52,194 nt of DNA. It comes from Neobacillus sp. PS2-9. GTDB taxonomy: Bacteria > Bacillota > Bacilli > Bacillales > Cytobacillaceae. Within the stretch, counting starts at the first letter, position 1, and the number at the start of each line of letters is the position of its first letter. The stretch lies in contig NZ_CP133269.1 of NCBI RefSeq assembly GCF_030915525.1, forward strand, positions 5,140,001 to 5,192,194. The letters are read 5' to 3'. The notes beneath the pieces are model-generated. The model was given only the letters and a program-made list of their open reading frames with translations. It was not told the origin of the DNA and did not search any database. The position numbers were made by a program, and so were the translations under genes. This document shows, one piece after another, positions 39,300 to 50,237 of this stretch.

Positions 39300-40481
39300 C
39301 TACTGTAAAATTTTAATTTTTACTTTCTTGCGCCCCCATCGATAGCAATCCTGGTTAGAGGGCATGAATACATCAATTTTGTATCCTTTTATTGCCCCAC
39401 CTGTGTCAGCAGCTACTGCATAGCCGTAGCCTTCCACATACACCTTTGTTCCTAGCGGGATGATTCTAGGGTCCACAGCAATAATTTTCATGTTCGGATT
39501 AGCCCGTAAATTGAGACCTGTTGCCGTACGACCGGAACAACCGTTGCAATTAGCAGTATACGCAGTTGAAGTTACGTAAAACTCTTTACCCGTTTCTACT
39601 GCACCACGTGAAACTTGTAAAGCCAGATCCTTCGTTCCAACAGCCACAATTTTATCTTTTTTCTCTTTGAGATTTTGCTCGCTTACTAGTTTCCTAGCTA
39701 CCTCTTTGCCATTTTCCAGTATCACTTCGTACTTTCTTGACACGAGGCCATGCATACCTGCACTTAGGACTTTCTCTTTACCTTTTTCTAGACTTTCATC
39801 CTTTTTCGTAACCACGGCAAATTGAACTGGTTCTTCCACTACATCGGTGACTTTTTCTACTCGAATGACGTTAACTACACCATTCTTTGAGATGGTTTCT
39901 GTTAATGACGGTTCAACTCGGTCAAATTCATTTAGTATAATTCCCTGTTGTGTTAAAAAGTCAGCGACCGTAGCCGAAGTGGTCCAAACTTGTTGTTCTT
40001 TACCGCCGTCCACATATGTAAGATGAAAAGCAATTTTTATATCTATATTCATCTTATCTTTTATTGCCGCTTGTGGTTTTGGTGTAACTTGATCATGTCC
40101 GTTTAATGCAATTTTTTGCTCTTTTAAGAGCTCAGCCACCGTTTGGGCTGTAGTCCAGATCGTTTTCTTCTCGTTGTCTTTGACAATGTGAACCTTGTTA
40201 GCTTGCTTCCAAATGACCTTAAGGTGGTCCTTCACCTTAGTGTTTGCCTTTGGATACAAGTAGTCTTGTGAGCGAAGCGATACATTCATTTCATCTAATA
40301 ATTCATCGATTGTATCCGCATGTGTGTTCACGACCATCTCTTTGCCATTTAGTGTTATCGCTACTGTATTCTTCGATCCTTCAAAAAACAGAATTCCGAA
40401 AGTAGTTAGCAATACTACGAAACTAGCAAAAATAATGACCCATGACCTTCCACTCAAAGACTTGGGAAACAGGTTTTTCAT
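39300..40481 (-). CDS. yabE: YabE: Rpf/Sps-like cell wall protein with DUF348, G5 and 3D domains
   Basis: Exported or membrane-anchored cell wall-active protein, 393 residues. One N-terminal membrane segment (about 13-33), three DUF348 (ubiquitin-like) repeats (about 38-195), a G5 domain (about 205-290) and a C-terminal 3D domain (about 300-393) with TAYTA, AVDPRIIPLGTKVYVEGYG, AADTGGAIKG and IDVF, the aspartates of MltA-like lytic enzymes. The ATG at 40481 lacks a nearby ribosome binding site; AAGGAGG sits 24 bases upstream and would suit an in-frame ATC at 40496. Confidence 0.93.
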   Translation of the reverse strand: MKNLFPKSLSGRSWVIIFASFVVLLTTFGILFFEGSKNTVAITLNGKEMVVNTHADTIDELLDEMNVSLRSQDYLYPKANTKVKDHLKVIWKQANKVHIVKDNEKKTIWTTAQTVAELLKEQKIALNGHDQVTPKPQAAIKDKMNIDIKIAFHLTYVDGGKEQQVWTTSATVADFLTQQGIILNEFDRVEPSLTETISKNGVVNVIRVEKVTDVVEEPVQFAVVTKKDESLEKGKEKVLSAGMHGLVSRKYEVILENGKEVARKLVSEQNLKEKKDKIVAVGTKDLALQVSRGAVETGKEFYVTSTAYTANCNGCSGRTATGLNLRANPNMKIIAVDPRIIPLGTKVYVEGYGYAVAADTGGAIKGYKIDVFMPSNQDCYRWGRKKVKIKILQ

Positions 40482-40580
40482 GTTTTGGAATACGATGAAA
40501 AACGCCTCCTTTTCTTGGAGAGATTATGGAAAACCTATTGTCGGCGGTCAATCCCTGCATCACCTGTGAAGGTATTTCTA

Positions 40581-40608
40581 ATTATGCACAAAACTGGAAT
40601 CTTTGCAA
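40581..40608 (-). promoter_or_regulatory. Candidate sigma-A promoter of yabE
   Basis: Minus strand: TTGCAA (40603-40608), 16 bp, CATAAT (40581-40586), about 100 bases before the start. The rest of the tatD-yabE gap shows nothing else I can name. Confidence 0.5.
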
Positions 40609-40717
40609 AGAAAAACTTCTCGACACGTTTATCCTATGTAGAAAAGGAGACATGTAGAACTTTTTGTTATCAGAAAAAATTAAGACAAGCTTCCCGTCTC
40701 TTCGACAAATTCCCTTA

Positions 40718-41485
40718 TCATTTTATGGCGAATACTTTTTTAGCATTTCGTGTCGTTGCATCCGCTACTTCTTCAAATGTCAACTCCTTTATTTCGGCAA
40801 TTTCTTCGGCAACTAGCTTCACATATCCCGGTTCATTGCGCTTTCCTCGATATGGATGTGGTGCTAAATATGGACAGTCTGTTTCAATCAACAGCTTTTC
40901 TAAAGGGATTTCCGCTGCAACTTCCTTTGGTTTTTTTGCATTTTTAAAGGTAACAGGGCCGCCAAGAGAAATATAGAAATTCATTTTCACACATTCTTTT
41001 GCAACTTCTGCACTTCCGCTGAAGCAATGCATGATTCCCCCTACTTCTTCTGCCCCCTCTTCCTTTAAAATATCAACGATATCTGCTGTTGCCTCTCGAT
41101 TGTGAATCACAATGGGTAGCTTCACTTTTTTAGCCAGTCTGATTTGTTTACGAAAGACCTCTTTTTGAATATCTTTAGGAGACTTGTCCCAATGATAATC
41201 CAAGCCCATTTCACCAATAGCCACTACCTTTGGATGTGAAGCTAATTCCTCAATCCACAGTAAATCCTCATCTGTCATATCAATGGCATCAACGGGATGC
41301 CAGCCCACGCAGGCATACAAAAACTCATATTGTTCCACTAATTCCATTGCTCTTGTAATCGTTGGGCGGTCAAACCCGACGACCACCATATTGTTAACTC
41401 CCGCTTCCTGTGCCCTAGCAATTACTTCCTCTAAGTCCTCATTATATTGATCAGCATTTAAGTGTACATGTGTGTCGAATAGCAT
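40718..41485 (-). CDS. tatD: TatD-family metal-dependent deoxyribonuclease (YabD)
   Basis: Cytosolic TIM-barrel hydrolase of 255 residues, same as B. subtilis YabD. Metal ligands visible: FDTHVHL (HxH), IGEMGLDYHWD (Glu), VIHNREA (His), HCFSGS (His) and IETDCPYLAPHP (Asp). It may act in DNA repair or turnover; the true substrate is not settled. It lies between metG and yabE. Confidence 0.96.
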   Translation of the reverse strand: MLFDTHVHLNADQYNEDLEEVIARAQEAGVNNMVVVGFDRPTITRAMELVEQYEFLYACVGWHPVDAIDMTDEDLLWIEELASHPKVVAIGEMGLDYHWDKSPKDIQKEVFRKQIRLAKKVKLPIVIHNREATADIVDILKEEGAEEVGGIMHCFSGSAEVAKECVKMNFYISLGGPVTFKNAKKPKEVAAEIPLEKLLIETDCPYLAPHPYRGKRNEPGYVKLVAEEIAEIKELTFEEVADATTRNAKKVFAIK

Positions 41486-41529
41486 ATCTTTTCTCCTTTT
41501 TTCTGCAATACTTTCTATTTTTCTAATAA

Positions 41530-41713
41530 GGCTCTGTTAACCTTGCCTGTTGATTTCCGCTCCAGGCACTTCGCTTTCCGTGGGTGTTTCGGCGAGCCTC
41601 CTCGGCGAAAAGCGCCTGCGGGGTCTCCCCTGAACCATACTCCCACAGGAGTCTTCGTGCCTTCCGCTCCAATCAACAGGGTGTAAAAATCAGCACTGTT
41701 CTTTAACACAGCC
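41530..41713 (+). mobile_element. MITE copy 5 with 7/8 target duplication
   Basis: Intact copy: GGCTCTGTTAACCTTGCC at the left and GTTCTTTAACACAGCC at the right. Flanking octamers TCTAATAA (41522-41529) and TTTAATAA (41714-41721) differ at one position. It lies 31 bp upstream of a parS palindrome and close to the tatD start codon. Confidence 0.92.
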
Positions 41714-41744
41714 TTTAATAAAAAAGACAAAATTTAGCGAATAT

Positions 41745-41760
41745 TGTTTCACGTGAAACA
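41745..41760. promoter_or_regulatory. parS: parS centromere-like site (ParB/Spo0J binding)
   Basis: TGTTTCACGTGAAACA is a perfect 16-bp palindrome and matches the bacterial parS consensus TGTTNCACGTGAAACA at every defined position. ParB (Spo0J) binds such sites near oriC and loads SMC. A parS site near metS is known at about 4 degrees on the B. subtilis map, so the position appears conserved. Confidence 0.95.
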
Positions 41761-41763
41761 TAG

Positions 41764-41881
41764 AAAAGCGGAAGCGCCTTGGGCAGCCCCGACAGGCAAA
41801 TGTTCTTCGGCAAAAAAAGTCCGCATTTTGACTTTTATTGCCGAAGGTTATTTGACCCGAGGGGCTAGGCGCTGCAACTGG
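41764..41881. repeat. 118-bp dyad repeat, copy 2
   Basis: Second copy of the element at 17437-17554, with the same AGCGCC...GGCGCT and AGCCCC...GGGGCT outer stem and a CTTCGGCAA / TTGCCGAAG inner stem. The inner loops differ but the stem partners change together (CGG...CCG with GGTGGGA versus GGCAAAA), which suggests selection or recent gene-conversion-free divergence with pairing kept. It begins three bases after parS. Confidence 0.8.
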
Positions 41882-41890
41882 ACAACGTTA

Positions 41891-41921
41891 AAAGGAAAAG
41901 CGCCAAAATTGGCGCTTTTAT
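41891..41921 (-). terminator. Terminator after metG
   Basis: AAAAGCGCCA / TGGCGCTTTT perfect 10-bp stem with a four-base loop; symmetrical, potentially bidirectional. Confidence 0.88.
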
Positions 41922-41928
41922 TAAACAA

Positions 41929-43914
<1,986 letters not shown>

Positions 43915-43945
43915 TCATCAGAAAAGCACAAGCTCTGGGGATAGA

Positions 43946-43998
43946 CAATAATCGGGTAAAAAAGCCTAAACCCCATTTACCCATTATTGCCTTTTTTT
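43946..43998 (+). terminator. Plus-strand terminator inside the metG leader
   Basis: CAATAATCGGGTAAA pairs with TTTACCCATTATTG (14 bp, one bulged base) and is followed on the plus strand by CCTTTTTTTCCC. It points toward abrB, although no plus-strand gene lies upstream. Confidence 0.7.
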
Positions 43999-44149
43999 CC
44001 CGCTTCTATCATCAAAATATACCGAAAAATAAACTTTTGTGCAAGGACGCGCTTCTTTTGACTCTTTTTTAAAACTCTTTTTTCTGCCCCCATAAATCAA
44101 ATCTGATATTCGAACAATATATGGGATTAAGTCTGTTGTTGTAGAAATT

Positions 44150-44362
44150 TGTCGAATGATGTAGATATTGCAAAAGCAACTTTCTGAAAATCCAATAATA
44201 TTAAAAATCTATGACAATTGTATGAATATTTAGTAAAACCCTATTAAATCAACGTTTGTACTGTTGGAAAAAATTTTATATTATTTTTAACATAAAGTAA
44301 TTGACGGATATGGGAAGTACTGGTATTATAAATTTGTAAGAATTTTGTCGAATAATGACGAA
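44150..44362 (+). promoter_or_regulatory. abrB control region: sigma-A promoter and three 0A boxes
   Basis: TTGACG (44301-44306), 17 bp, TATTAT (44324-44329). Just downstream of the expected start of transcription are two 0A boxes exactly 10 bp apart, TGTCGAA (44346-44352) and TGACGAA (44356-44362), which is the repression layout known at B. subtilis abrB. A third perfect TGTCGAA lies at 44150-44156, upstream of the promoter. Confidence 0.85.
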
Positions 44363-44410
44363 TAAAAATAGATAAATAATTTCGTATTGATGAGAGGAGA
44401 TCACTTTAAA

Positions 44411-44695
44411 ATGAAATCTACAGGTATTGTTCGTAAAGTTGATGAATTAGGTCGTGTGGTTATTCCGATTGAATTAAGACGTACTCTTGGTATTGCTGAA
44501 AAGGATGCTCTAGAAATCTATGTAGACGATGAGCGTATTATCTTAAAAAAATACAAGCCAAATATGACTTGTCAGGTAACTGGTGAAGTTTCTGATGATA
44601 ACCTAGCTCTTGCTGGCGGGAAATTAATTCTAAGCCGCGAAGGTGCAGAGAAATTACTAGAAGAAATCAAAAGCAACTTTGAATTAGCAAAATAA
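44411..44695 (+). CDS. abrB: Transition-state regulator AbrB
   Basis: DNA-binding repressor of stationary-phase and sporulation genes (including spoVG). 94 residues: N-terminal swapped-hairpin DNA-binding domain (KSTGIVRKVDELGRVVIPIE) and a C-terminal multimerisation region ending NFELAK. It is the only recognised gene on the plus strand. Start ATG at 44411 with GAGAGGAG upstream; an earlier in-frame ATG lies within that site. Divergent from metG, with Spo0A boxes on its promoter. Confidence 0.98.
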   Translation: MKSTGIVRKVDELGRVVIPIELRRTLGIAEKDALEIYVDDERIILKKYKPNMTCQVTGEVSDDNLALAGGKLILSREGAEKLLEEIKSNFELAK

Positions 44696-44696
44696 T

Positions 44697-44729
44697 AGCT
44701 CCGGGCACTTTACGTGCCGGAGCTTTTTT
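44697..44729 (+). terminator. Terminator of abrB (facing rsmI)
   Basis: AGCTCCGG(G)CAC / GTGCCGGAGCT stem with one bulged G, followed by TTTTTTT on the plus strand. It lies between the convergent ends of abrB and rsmI and may serve both. Confidence 0.88.
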
Positions 44730-45601
44730 TATTCAATATGATATACCTGATACACTTCTCTTTTGTTCAGGCCTCGATCTTTGGCTGTTTGCTTAATAGC
44801 ATCCTTAGAAGAAATGTTTTCAACTGACATATAGTGATTGACATGCTCTTCAATAGATAGGGCTTCCCACCAGTTGGTGTCCTCTTCTACCTCTTCTTTT
44901 GTTCCTTCAACAATAATACAAAATTCTCCACGAATTTCATCTTTATGTGCCCACTTGATTACTTCTTCAAGTGTTCCTCTAATAAACTCTTCATACTTCT
45001 TTGTTAACTCGCGGCAAACAGCCATATTTCTATTCCCCAGAACTTCCAGCATAACGGCTAATGTTTCTTTCAGCCGGTGGGGTGATTCGTAAAAAATAAT
45101 GGTTGCCGTTTGTCTCTTTAAGAGCTCTAATTCGGCCCGCTTATCTTTTTTGCTGCGATGTAAGAACCCATAAAAGTAAAATGGCTGACAAACTATCCCT
45201 GAGGCAATTAAGGATGTTAACGCGGCATTGGCCCCGGGTAATGGAACAACCGGCACTTGCTCGTTAATTGCCGCCGTAACCAACTCGTAACCAGGGTCAG
45301 ATATTGCTGGCATACCTGCATCACTTACAAGAGCTACCTTTAAACCTTGTCGTACTTTTTGAATCAGTTTCTCCCCACTCGTTTCTTTATTGTGCTCATG
45401 ATAGCTGACAATCGGGGTGCCAATTTCAAAATAGTTACATAGTTTTTTGGTATTTCTAGTGTCTTCTGCAGCAATCAAGTCAGCTTCTTTTAATATCCTA
45501 ATCGCCCGGAAGCTCATATCTTCAAGATTTCCAATTGGAGTGGGAACAAGATATAGAATCCCCTTATTTTCTTCATTCTCAAAGCTTTTCTGCTGCCACA
45601 T
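44729..45601 (-). CDS. rsmI: 16S rRNA 2'-O-ribose C1402 methyltransferase
   Basis: SAM-dependent methylation of C1402 in the ribosomal decoding centre. 290 residues. VPTPIGNLEDMSFRAI, AEDTRNTKKL and GMPAISDPGYELV are the family signatures. I start at ATG 45601: GGTGAT stands four bases ahead and the product ([10 protein letters not shown]) aligns with B. subtilis. ATG 45607 and GTG 45610 are alternatives. Overlaps yazA by 23 bp and converges on abrB. Confidence 0.95.
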   Translation of the reverse strand: MWQQKSFENEENKGILYLVPTPIGNLEDMSFRAIRILKEADLIAAEDTRNTKKLCNYFEIGTPIVSYHEHNKETSGEKLIQKVRQGLKVALVSDAGMPAISDPGYELVTAAINEQVPVVPLPGANAALTSLIASGIVCQPFYFYGFLHRSKKDKRAELELLKRQTATIIFYESPHRLKETLAVMLEVLGNRNMAVCRELTKKYEEFIRGTLEEVIKWAHKDEIRGEFCIIVEGTKEEVEEDTNWWEALSIEEHVNHYMSVENISSKDAIKQTAKDRGLNKREVYQVYHIE

Positions 45602-45866
45602 GTTCATCACCCGTTTCGCGTATTAAAAACTCGACTTTTTTCTTTCGAGTTAAACTTTTAAAATGATGCTCTGCCCTCAGTGCATCCCCTTTATTATCAA
45701 ACCTTTTAAAATAGGTTAGTTTTACCGGCCCTCTTCCCCGAGTGTATTTGGCCCCTTTTCCTTCATTATGCTGCATCACTCGACGCTCAAGGCTCGTGGT
45801 ATATCCGCCATAAAGACTTCCATCCTTACATGTTAGCACATAAAAGAAGTGGTTGTTATTCTCCAT
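45579..45866 (-). CDS. yazA: GIY-YIG nuclease-family protein YazA
   Basis: Small single-domain GIY-YIG (UPF0213) protein of 95 residues: [22 protein letters not shown] at the start (Y...GGY signature), [12 protein letters not shown], and the [16 protein letters not shown] helix. Cellular role not established. Overlaps both yabB and rsmI, so the three genes form a coupled set. Confidence 0.93.
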   Translation of the reverse strand: MENNNHFFYVLTCKDGSLYGGYTTSLERRVMQHNEGKGAKYTRGRGPVKLTYFKRFDNKGDALRAEHHFKSLTRKKKVEFLIRETGDEHVAAEKL

Positions 45867-46596
45867 ATAAGATTGCCCTTATTTCCGAAGTGTACTGATC
45901 ATCCTCATCATAAACAAACAGCGGCGGGGAAACTTTTAAGTCAGGGCTGCCGTCTTTAATTGCTTCTACTAACAGGGTATTGGCCTCTTTCCCCTTCTTA
46001 GGATAGACAAATTGAATTCGTTTTGGCTCAAGTCTGTACTGACGCATAAGAGTGATGATATCCAATAGTCTGCCCGGGCGGTGTACAAAAGCTACCTTTC
46101 CTCCCTGCTTCGCTAACTGACTCGAGGCCTTGATCGCATCCTCTAGGGTACAAAGGATCTCATGTCGAGCAATCGCTAAATGTTCATTGGGATTCATTTC
46201 ATCCTTTGACGGAGTTGGAAAGTAAGGCGGATTACAAGTAACCACATCAAATTTTCCATATCCTAGCTGCTTTGGTATTTCCTTTATGTCTCCATGAATC
46301 ATATGTAGTCGATCTTGTAGACCGTTATATTCAATACTTCTATTCGCCATATCATATAAACGCTCTTGTATTTCTACACCCGTAATTTGTCCCTTAGTAC
46401 GAGCACTTAAAAACAACGGAATGACTCCGTTTCCACTGCAAAGATCAATAAGATTTCCCTTTTGTATAGGTACATACACAAACCGAGCTAATAATACAGC
46501 ATCGAGTGAAAAAGCAAAAACGGAGGGGCTTTGAATAATTCTTAAATTCTCAGCTAGTAAATAATCAAGCCGCTCATCATCTTTTAAGTTAACCAC
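45856..46596 (-). CDS. yabB: TrmN6-like tRNA (adenine-N6)-methyltransferase YabB
   Basis: Class I SAM methyltransferase of 246 residues; the TrmN6/YfiC family modifies A37 of tRNA-Val in Gram-negatives. SAM motif [18 protein letters not shown] at about 50-67 and the catalytic NPPY in [11 protein letters not shown] near 128. GTG start. The exact tRNA target in Bacillus is not known to me. Confidence 0.92.
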   Translation of the reverse strand: MVNLKDDERLDYLLAENLRIIQSPSVFAFSLDAVLLARFVYVPIQKGNLIDLCSGNGVIPLFLSARTKGQITGVEIQERLYDMANRSIEYNGLQDRLHMIHGDIKEIPKQLGYGKFDVVTCNPPYFPTPSKDEMNPNEHLAIARHEILCTLEDAIKASSQLAKQGGKVAFVHRPGRLLDIITLMRQYRLEPKRIQFVYPKKGKEANTLLVEAIKDGSPDLKVSPPLFVYDEDDQYTSEIRAILYGE

Positions 46597-46621
46597 ACGT
46601 AATCATCCTATCTAAAAATGT

Positions 46622-46653
46622 ATGAAAATAGAGGCTGATTTCGTCAGCCTCTT
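46622..46653 (-). terminator. Terminator after yabA
   Basis: Minus strand: AGAGGCTGA-CGAAA-TCAGCCTCT perfect 9-bp stem followed by ATTTTC. Confidence 0.8.
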
Positions 46654-46657
46654 TCGG

Positions 46658-47029
46658 TTATTTCTTATTAAGGAAAGAAAGACAAAATAAGCAATCGCCT
46701 TCCTTACGCAAGCTCCCAAAATGAAGGTTGCAAATATGAAACCCTTCTTGATAAAGACGGGCGAGGTTATCATATCCTTCACCAACATCAAATGGTTTTA
46801 CCCCAGGAGATGCTTCAGGGATTATCCCCTTCTTATTCTTTATTTCTTTCTTGTCATTTTCCGTGGTTACATCTAAACGGCGCCTCAGATGTTCATTTTC
46901 AAGCTTTAAATAATGATTCTCTTCTAGTATTTCGGCTAGGTGCTGCTTTAATTCCCCTAGCTTCTGATAAAGATGTCCAATTTGTGTTTCCATATTACTT
47001 ACTGACTCAAAAATTTCTTTTTTATCCAC
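46658..47029 (-). CDS. yabA: Replication initiation control protein YabA
   Basis: Links DnaA to DnaN and restrains initiation at oriC. 123 residues from a GTG (47029) with AGGTGG five bases upstream, giving [10 protein letters not shown] as in homologues. N-terminal coiled coil (about 5-60) and C-terminal zinc domain with H, C, C and C in HICNLHFG and CLFCLSF. The frame extends upstream over ricT but this is not needed. It follows ricT by 13 bp. Confidence 0.96.
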   Translation of the reverse strand: MDKKEIFESVSNMETQIGHLYQKLGELKQHLAEILEENHYLKLENEHLRRRLDVTTENDKKEIKNKKGIIPEASPGVKPFDVGEGYDNLARLYQEGFHICNLHFGSLRKEGDCLFCLSFLNKK

Positions 47030-47042
47030 GTCTTCCACCTCA

Positions 47043-47870
47043 TTAATCTGTGGATTGTATAGAAAAGGCACCTTCTTTAGTGATTTCATCCAAAGTATAC
47101 TCCAGAACCCGCTCTTGTTCCTTTAGTTCAACCTGAAGCACCCGCTCTAATATATTTAATCCTACTACTTTTCCTGTACCTTGTGGCGTTTCAATGATTT
47201 CCCCTAAATCTGGAAGTAGTGCTTTTGCAGATTCATATTCATCATTTTCATATTTTAGGCAGCACATTAACCTGCCACATAAGCCAGAAATTTTGGTAGG
47301 ATTCAATGAAAGATTTTGATCCTTCGCCATTTTAATTGAAACAGGGTCAAAATCACCTAAAAATGTGGAGCAGCACAGCATTCTTCCACAAGGGCCGATG
47401 CCCCCAAGCATCTTGGCTTCATCACGTACGCCAATCTGTCGCAATTCAATTCGTGTCCGAAAAATAGCTGCTAAATCTTTTACTAGCTCACGGAAATCTA
47501 CTCTTCCATCGGCAGTAAAGTAAAAGATGATTTTATTTCGATCAAATGTATATTCAACATCCACCAGTTTCATATCCAGCTGATGTTCATTGACTTTTTC
47601 ATTACATACTTCATAAGCTTCCTGGGCTGCAAACTTGTTTTCTTCGACAATCATTCGATCCTTTTGGTCCGCAATTCTGACCACCTTTTTTAATGGAAGG
47701 ACGACATCGTGCTCCTCAACCTGTTTACGAGCAATGACAGCCTTTCCATATTCAACGCCACGGACTGTTTCAACAATGACAAAGTCATCCTTTTGAATGG
47801 AGAGCTCTCCTGGATCAAAATAATAGATTTTCCCCGCTTTTTTAAAGCGTACTCCTACAACATCATACAA
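47043..47870 (-). CDS. ricT: RicT (YaaT), Y-complex / RNase Y specificity factor
   Basis: PSP1-domain protein that with RicA and RicF tunes RNase Y mRNA processing and Spo0A phosphorylation. 275 residues as in B. subtilis. Cysteines for the Fe-S clusters are present in [13 protein letters not shown] and [17 protein letters not shown] start with AGGAGGG eight bases upstream; overlaps the end of holB by 8 bp. Confidence 0.96.
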   Translation of the reverse strand: MYDVVGVRFKKAGKIYYFDPGELSIQKDDFVIVETVRGVEYGKAVIARKQVEEHDVVLPLKKVVRIADQKDRMIVEENKFAAQEAYEVCNEKVNEHQLDMKLVDVEYTFDRNKIIFYFTADGRVDFRELVKDLAAIFRTRIELRQIGVRDEAKMLGGIGPCGRMLCCSTFLGDFDPVSIKMAKDQNLSLNPTKISGLCGRLMCCLKYENDEYESAKALLPDLGEIIETPQGTGKVVGLNILERVLQVELKEQERVLEYTLDEITKEGAFSIQSTD

Positions 47871-48870
47871 ATGAAGATCCCTCCTGCAATTTTAACACAA
47901 GCTGTTCCATCATCAGCTGAGGATTCATATTTGCCTGCAGCTTCCTTTTTGCATCAAGAATAGCTGACATTTGATCCGATATGCGCCGTCCAGATGATTG
48001 CAAGGCAAACTGTTTTAACCGCTCGTTTTCTTCAATGAAAACAATTTGCTCCTGCTTATCTAGCTGTATATATAGTAAATCCTTAAAGATAAGAAGTAAA
48101 AGATCTAAACCACGATTAATTTGTTCTTTTTCTCTAAAGTGTAAAAACCAATCCCCTTGGAGTGTGACCATTGCCTCCAACGGATTTTTTTTCAACACCT
48201 CATATAATTTTAACACTATTTTTTGGGCTTGTGCAAACCATTCATCGACATTTAATTTAAGAGCTTCCTCTAAATTATTTGTAAGCTGAGCTAGTAATGG
48301 CGCCTTAGTTGGTTTTACACCGTTTTCGACCAGTTTTTTAACCATCACTTGAGGGGCTAAAGGTTGGAATGCTAATATTTGGCACCTAGAAAGAATAGTA
48401 GGTAATATTTGTTGCATTTGCTCCGTCAATAAAAAGGCTACTGTTCCAGGATTAGGTTCCTCAAGAAATTTTAAAAGACTATTAGACGCACTTACACTCA
48501 TTTTATCAGCATATGAGATTAAATATACTTTTTTCAAAGATTCTACACCTTTTTTTGCAAACTCTGCTTGTAGATTCCTAATCTGATCGACTTTAATAGA
48601 TAGCCCGTCCGGTTCCACAATATGAACATCCGGATGATTTCCATTATTGATTCGTCGGCAATTATTGCAGGATTCACATGGTTTGTAACCATCGATTAGC
48701 GCTTCACAATAAAGGGATTTTGTTAGCAATATGCCTATTTCCCTTTTACCTGTTCCTCTCATGCCTTCAAATAGGTACGCATGGGCCACTCGATTTTTCA
48801 CTAAGCTGTTTTTTAACATTTTTAGGACTGTTGGCTGTAGCTCTTCTAGTTGATCCCATGTTTTGACCAA
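47863..48870 (-). CDS. holB: DNA polymerase III delta' subunit
   Basis: Clamp-loader subunit. About 335 residues. Walker A-like FEGMRGTGKREIG, and a zinc module with C at CEAL, CESC and NCRRI (about 50-72), and the LKFLEEPNPGTVAFLL/SRCQ (sensor) stretches, quoted in part as LKFLEEPNPG and LSRCQ. TTG at 48870 gives MVKTWDQL, matching the B. subtilis N-terminus; a GTG at 48879 is an alternative. It lies only about 47 bp after darA because yaaR is absent. Confidence 0.94.
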   Translation of the reverse strand: MVKTWDQLEELQPTVLKMLKNSLVKNRVAHAYLFEGMRGTGKREIGILLTKSLYCEALIDGYKPCESCNNCRRINNGNHPDVHIVEPDGLSIKVDQIRNLQAEFAKKGVESLKKVYLISYADKMSVSASNSLLKFLEEPNPGTVAFLLTEQMQQILPTILSRCQILAFQPLAPQVMVKKLVENGVKPTKAPLLAQLTNNLEEALKLNVDEWFAQAQKIVLKLYEVLKKNPLEAMVTLQGDWFLHFREKEQINRGLDLLLLIFKDLLYIQLDKQEQIVFIEENERLKQFALQSSGRRISDQMSAILDAKRKLQANMNPQLMMEQLVLKLQEGSSFV

Positions 48871-48917
48871 TGTAATCACTCACTTACTGTTTAAGATAGC
48901 TTAAGGTATTCATCAAA

Positions 48918-49265
<348 letters not shown>

Positions 49266-49364
49266 TTAATTTTTCGGCAAAAGTTTTCTTACCTATATTA
49301 TAACAGGTTATTGTCCTGCTTACATTTGTTATAGATAGGAACACGGGATTAATTCTGATATGTC

Positions 49365-49392
49365 AAAAAAAGGCCTAACAACTGTAGGCCTT
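49365..49392 (-). terminator. Terminator after tmk
   Basis: Minus strand: AAGGCCTA / TAGGCCTT perfect 8-bp stem with a seven-base loop, then TTTTTTG; touches the tmk stop codon. Confidence 0.88.
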
Positions 49393-50012
49393 TACTTTCC
49401 TAGTTTCTCATTAATCATTTTTACTGTTTGTTCATAGACCTCTTCAACTGTACCGGATGCATCAATACGCACAATTCGATCTGGGAAACGTTCCATTAAT
49501 AGATAATATCCGTCTCTTACCTTTTGATGGAACTCGAGATTTTCTAAATCTAAACGATTGATCTCTCTTTCTTTATTTTTGTTAATCCGTTTTAACCCTA
49601 ACTCTGGCTCAATGTCAAAGTAGATTGTTAACTGGGGCATTAAGTCTTCAATGGCAAACTGGTTAATAGACCATACCTCATCAATTCCTAGGCCCCTTGC
49701 ATACCCCTGATAGGCTAGTGAACTATCAACAAACCGATCACATAAAACCATTTTCTCTTCTTCTAGAGCAGGTTTTACCTTTTCAATCAAATGCTGTCTT
49801 CGTGCAGCCGAGTATAGCAAGGCTTCTGTTCTCGGGTCCATAGCGGTGTTCTCTTTGTTTAGGATTACTTGGCGAATTTGTTCAGCAATATCGATGCCGC
49901 CAGGCTCTCTTGTCACCATGGCCTCTTTAAAGTGAGTAGCTACCATACTTAAAATTGTTGTTTTTCCGGCACCGTCTGGACCTTCAAACGTAATAAATAT
50001 TCCACTGTTCAA
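49392..50012 (-). CDS. tmk: Thymidylate kinase
   Basis: Phosphorylates dTMP to dTDP. 206 residues with P-loop [11 protein letters not shown] at 9-19, the DR(F/Y) motif [14 protein letters not shown] near 90-103, and the LID region. ATG 50012. Upstream is MITE copy 6, separating it from the yaaO gene. Confidence 0.97.
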   Translation of the reverse strand: MNSGIFITFEGPDGAGKTTILSMVATHFKEAMVTREPGGIDIAEQIRQVILNKENTAMDPRTEALLYSAARRQHLIEKVKPALEEEKMVLCDRFVDSSLAYQGYARGLGIDEVWSINQFAIEDLMPQLTIYFDIEPELGLKRINKNKEREINRLDLENLEFHQKVRDGYYLLMERFPDRIVRIDASGTVEEVYEQTVKMINEKLGK

Positions 50013-50058
50013 AATAAAACCTCCATATATTAAAAAAGCAAACTACTTCTTTGTTTTC

Positions 50059-50234
50059 TGCTCTGTTAAAATTGCCTGTTGTTTTCCGCTCCAGACTCGA
50101 GCGGTTCGTGGGCGTTTCGGCGAGCCTCCTCGGCGCTTACGCCTGCGGGGTCTCCCCTGTACTCCCACAGGAGTCTTCGAGCCTTCCACTCCAATCAACA
50201 GGGTATAAAATTAGCATTGTTCTTTAACACAGAC
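50059..50234 (+). mobile_element. MITE copy 6 with 6/8 target duplication
   Basis: Ends TGCTCTGTTAAAATTGCC and GTTCTTTAACACAGAC. Flanking octamers TTGTTTTC (50051-50058) and TTGTTATT (50235-50242) agree at six positions. It lacks the eight bases GAACCATA normally found between the GGGGTCTCCCC and ACTCCCACAGGAGT hairpins. The right duplication contains the stop codon of yaaO (50238-50240). Confidence 0.88.
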
Positions 50235-50237
50235 TTG

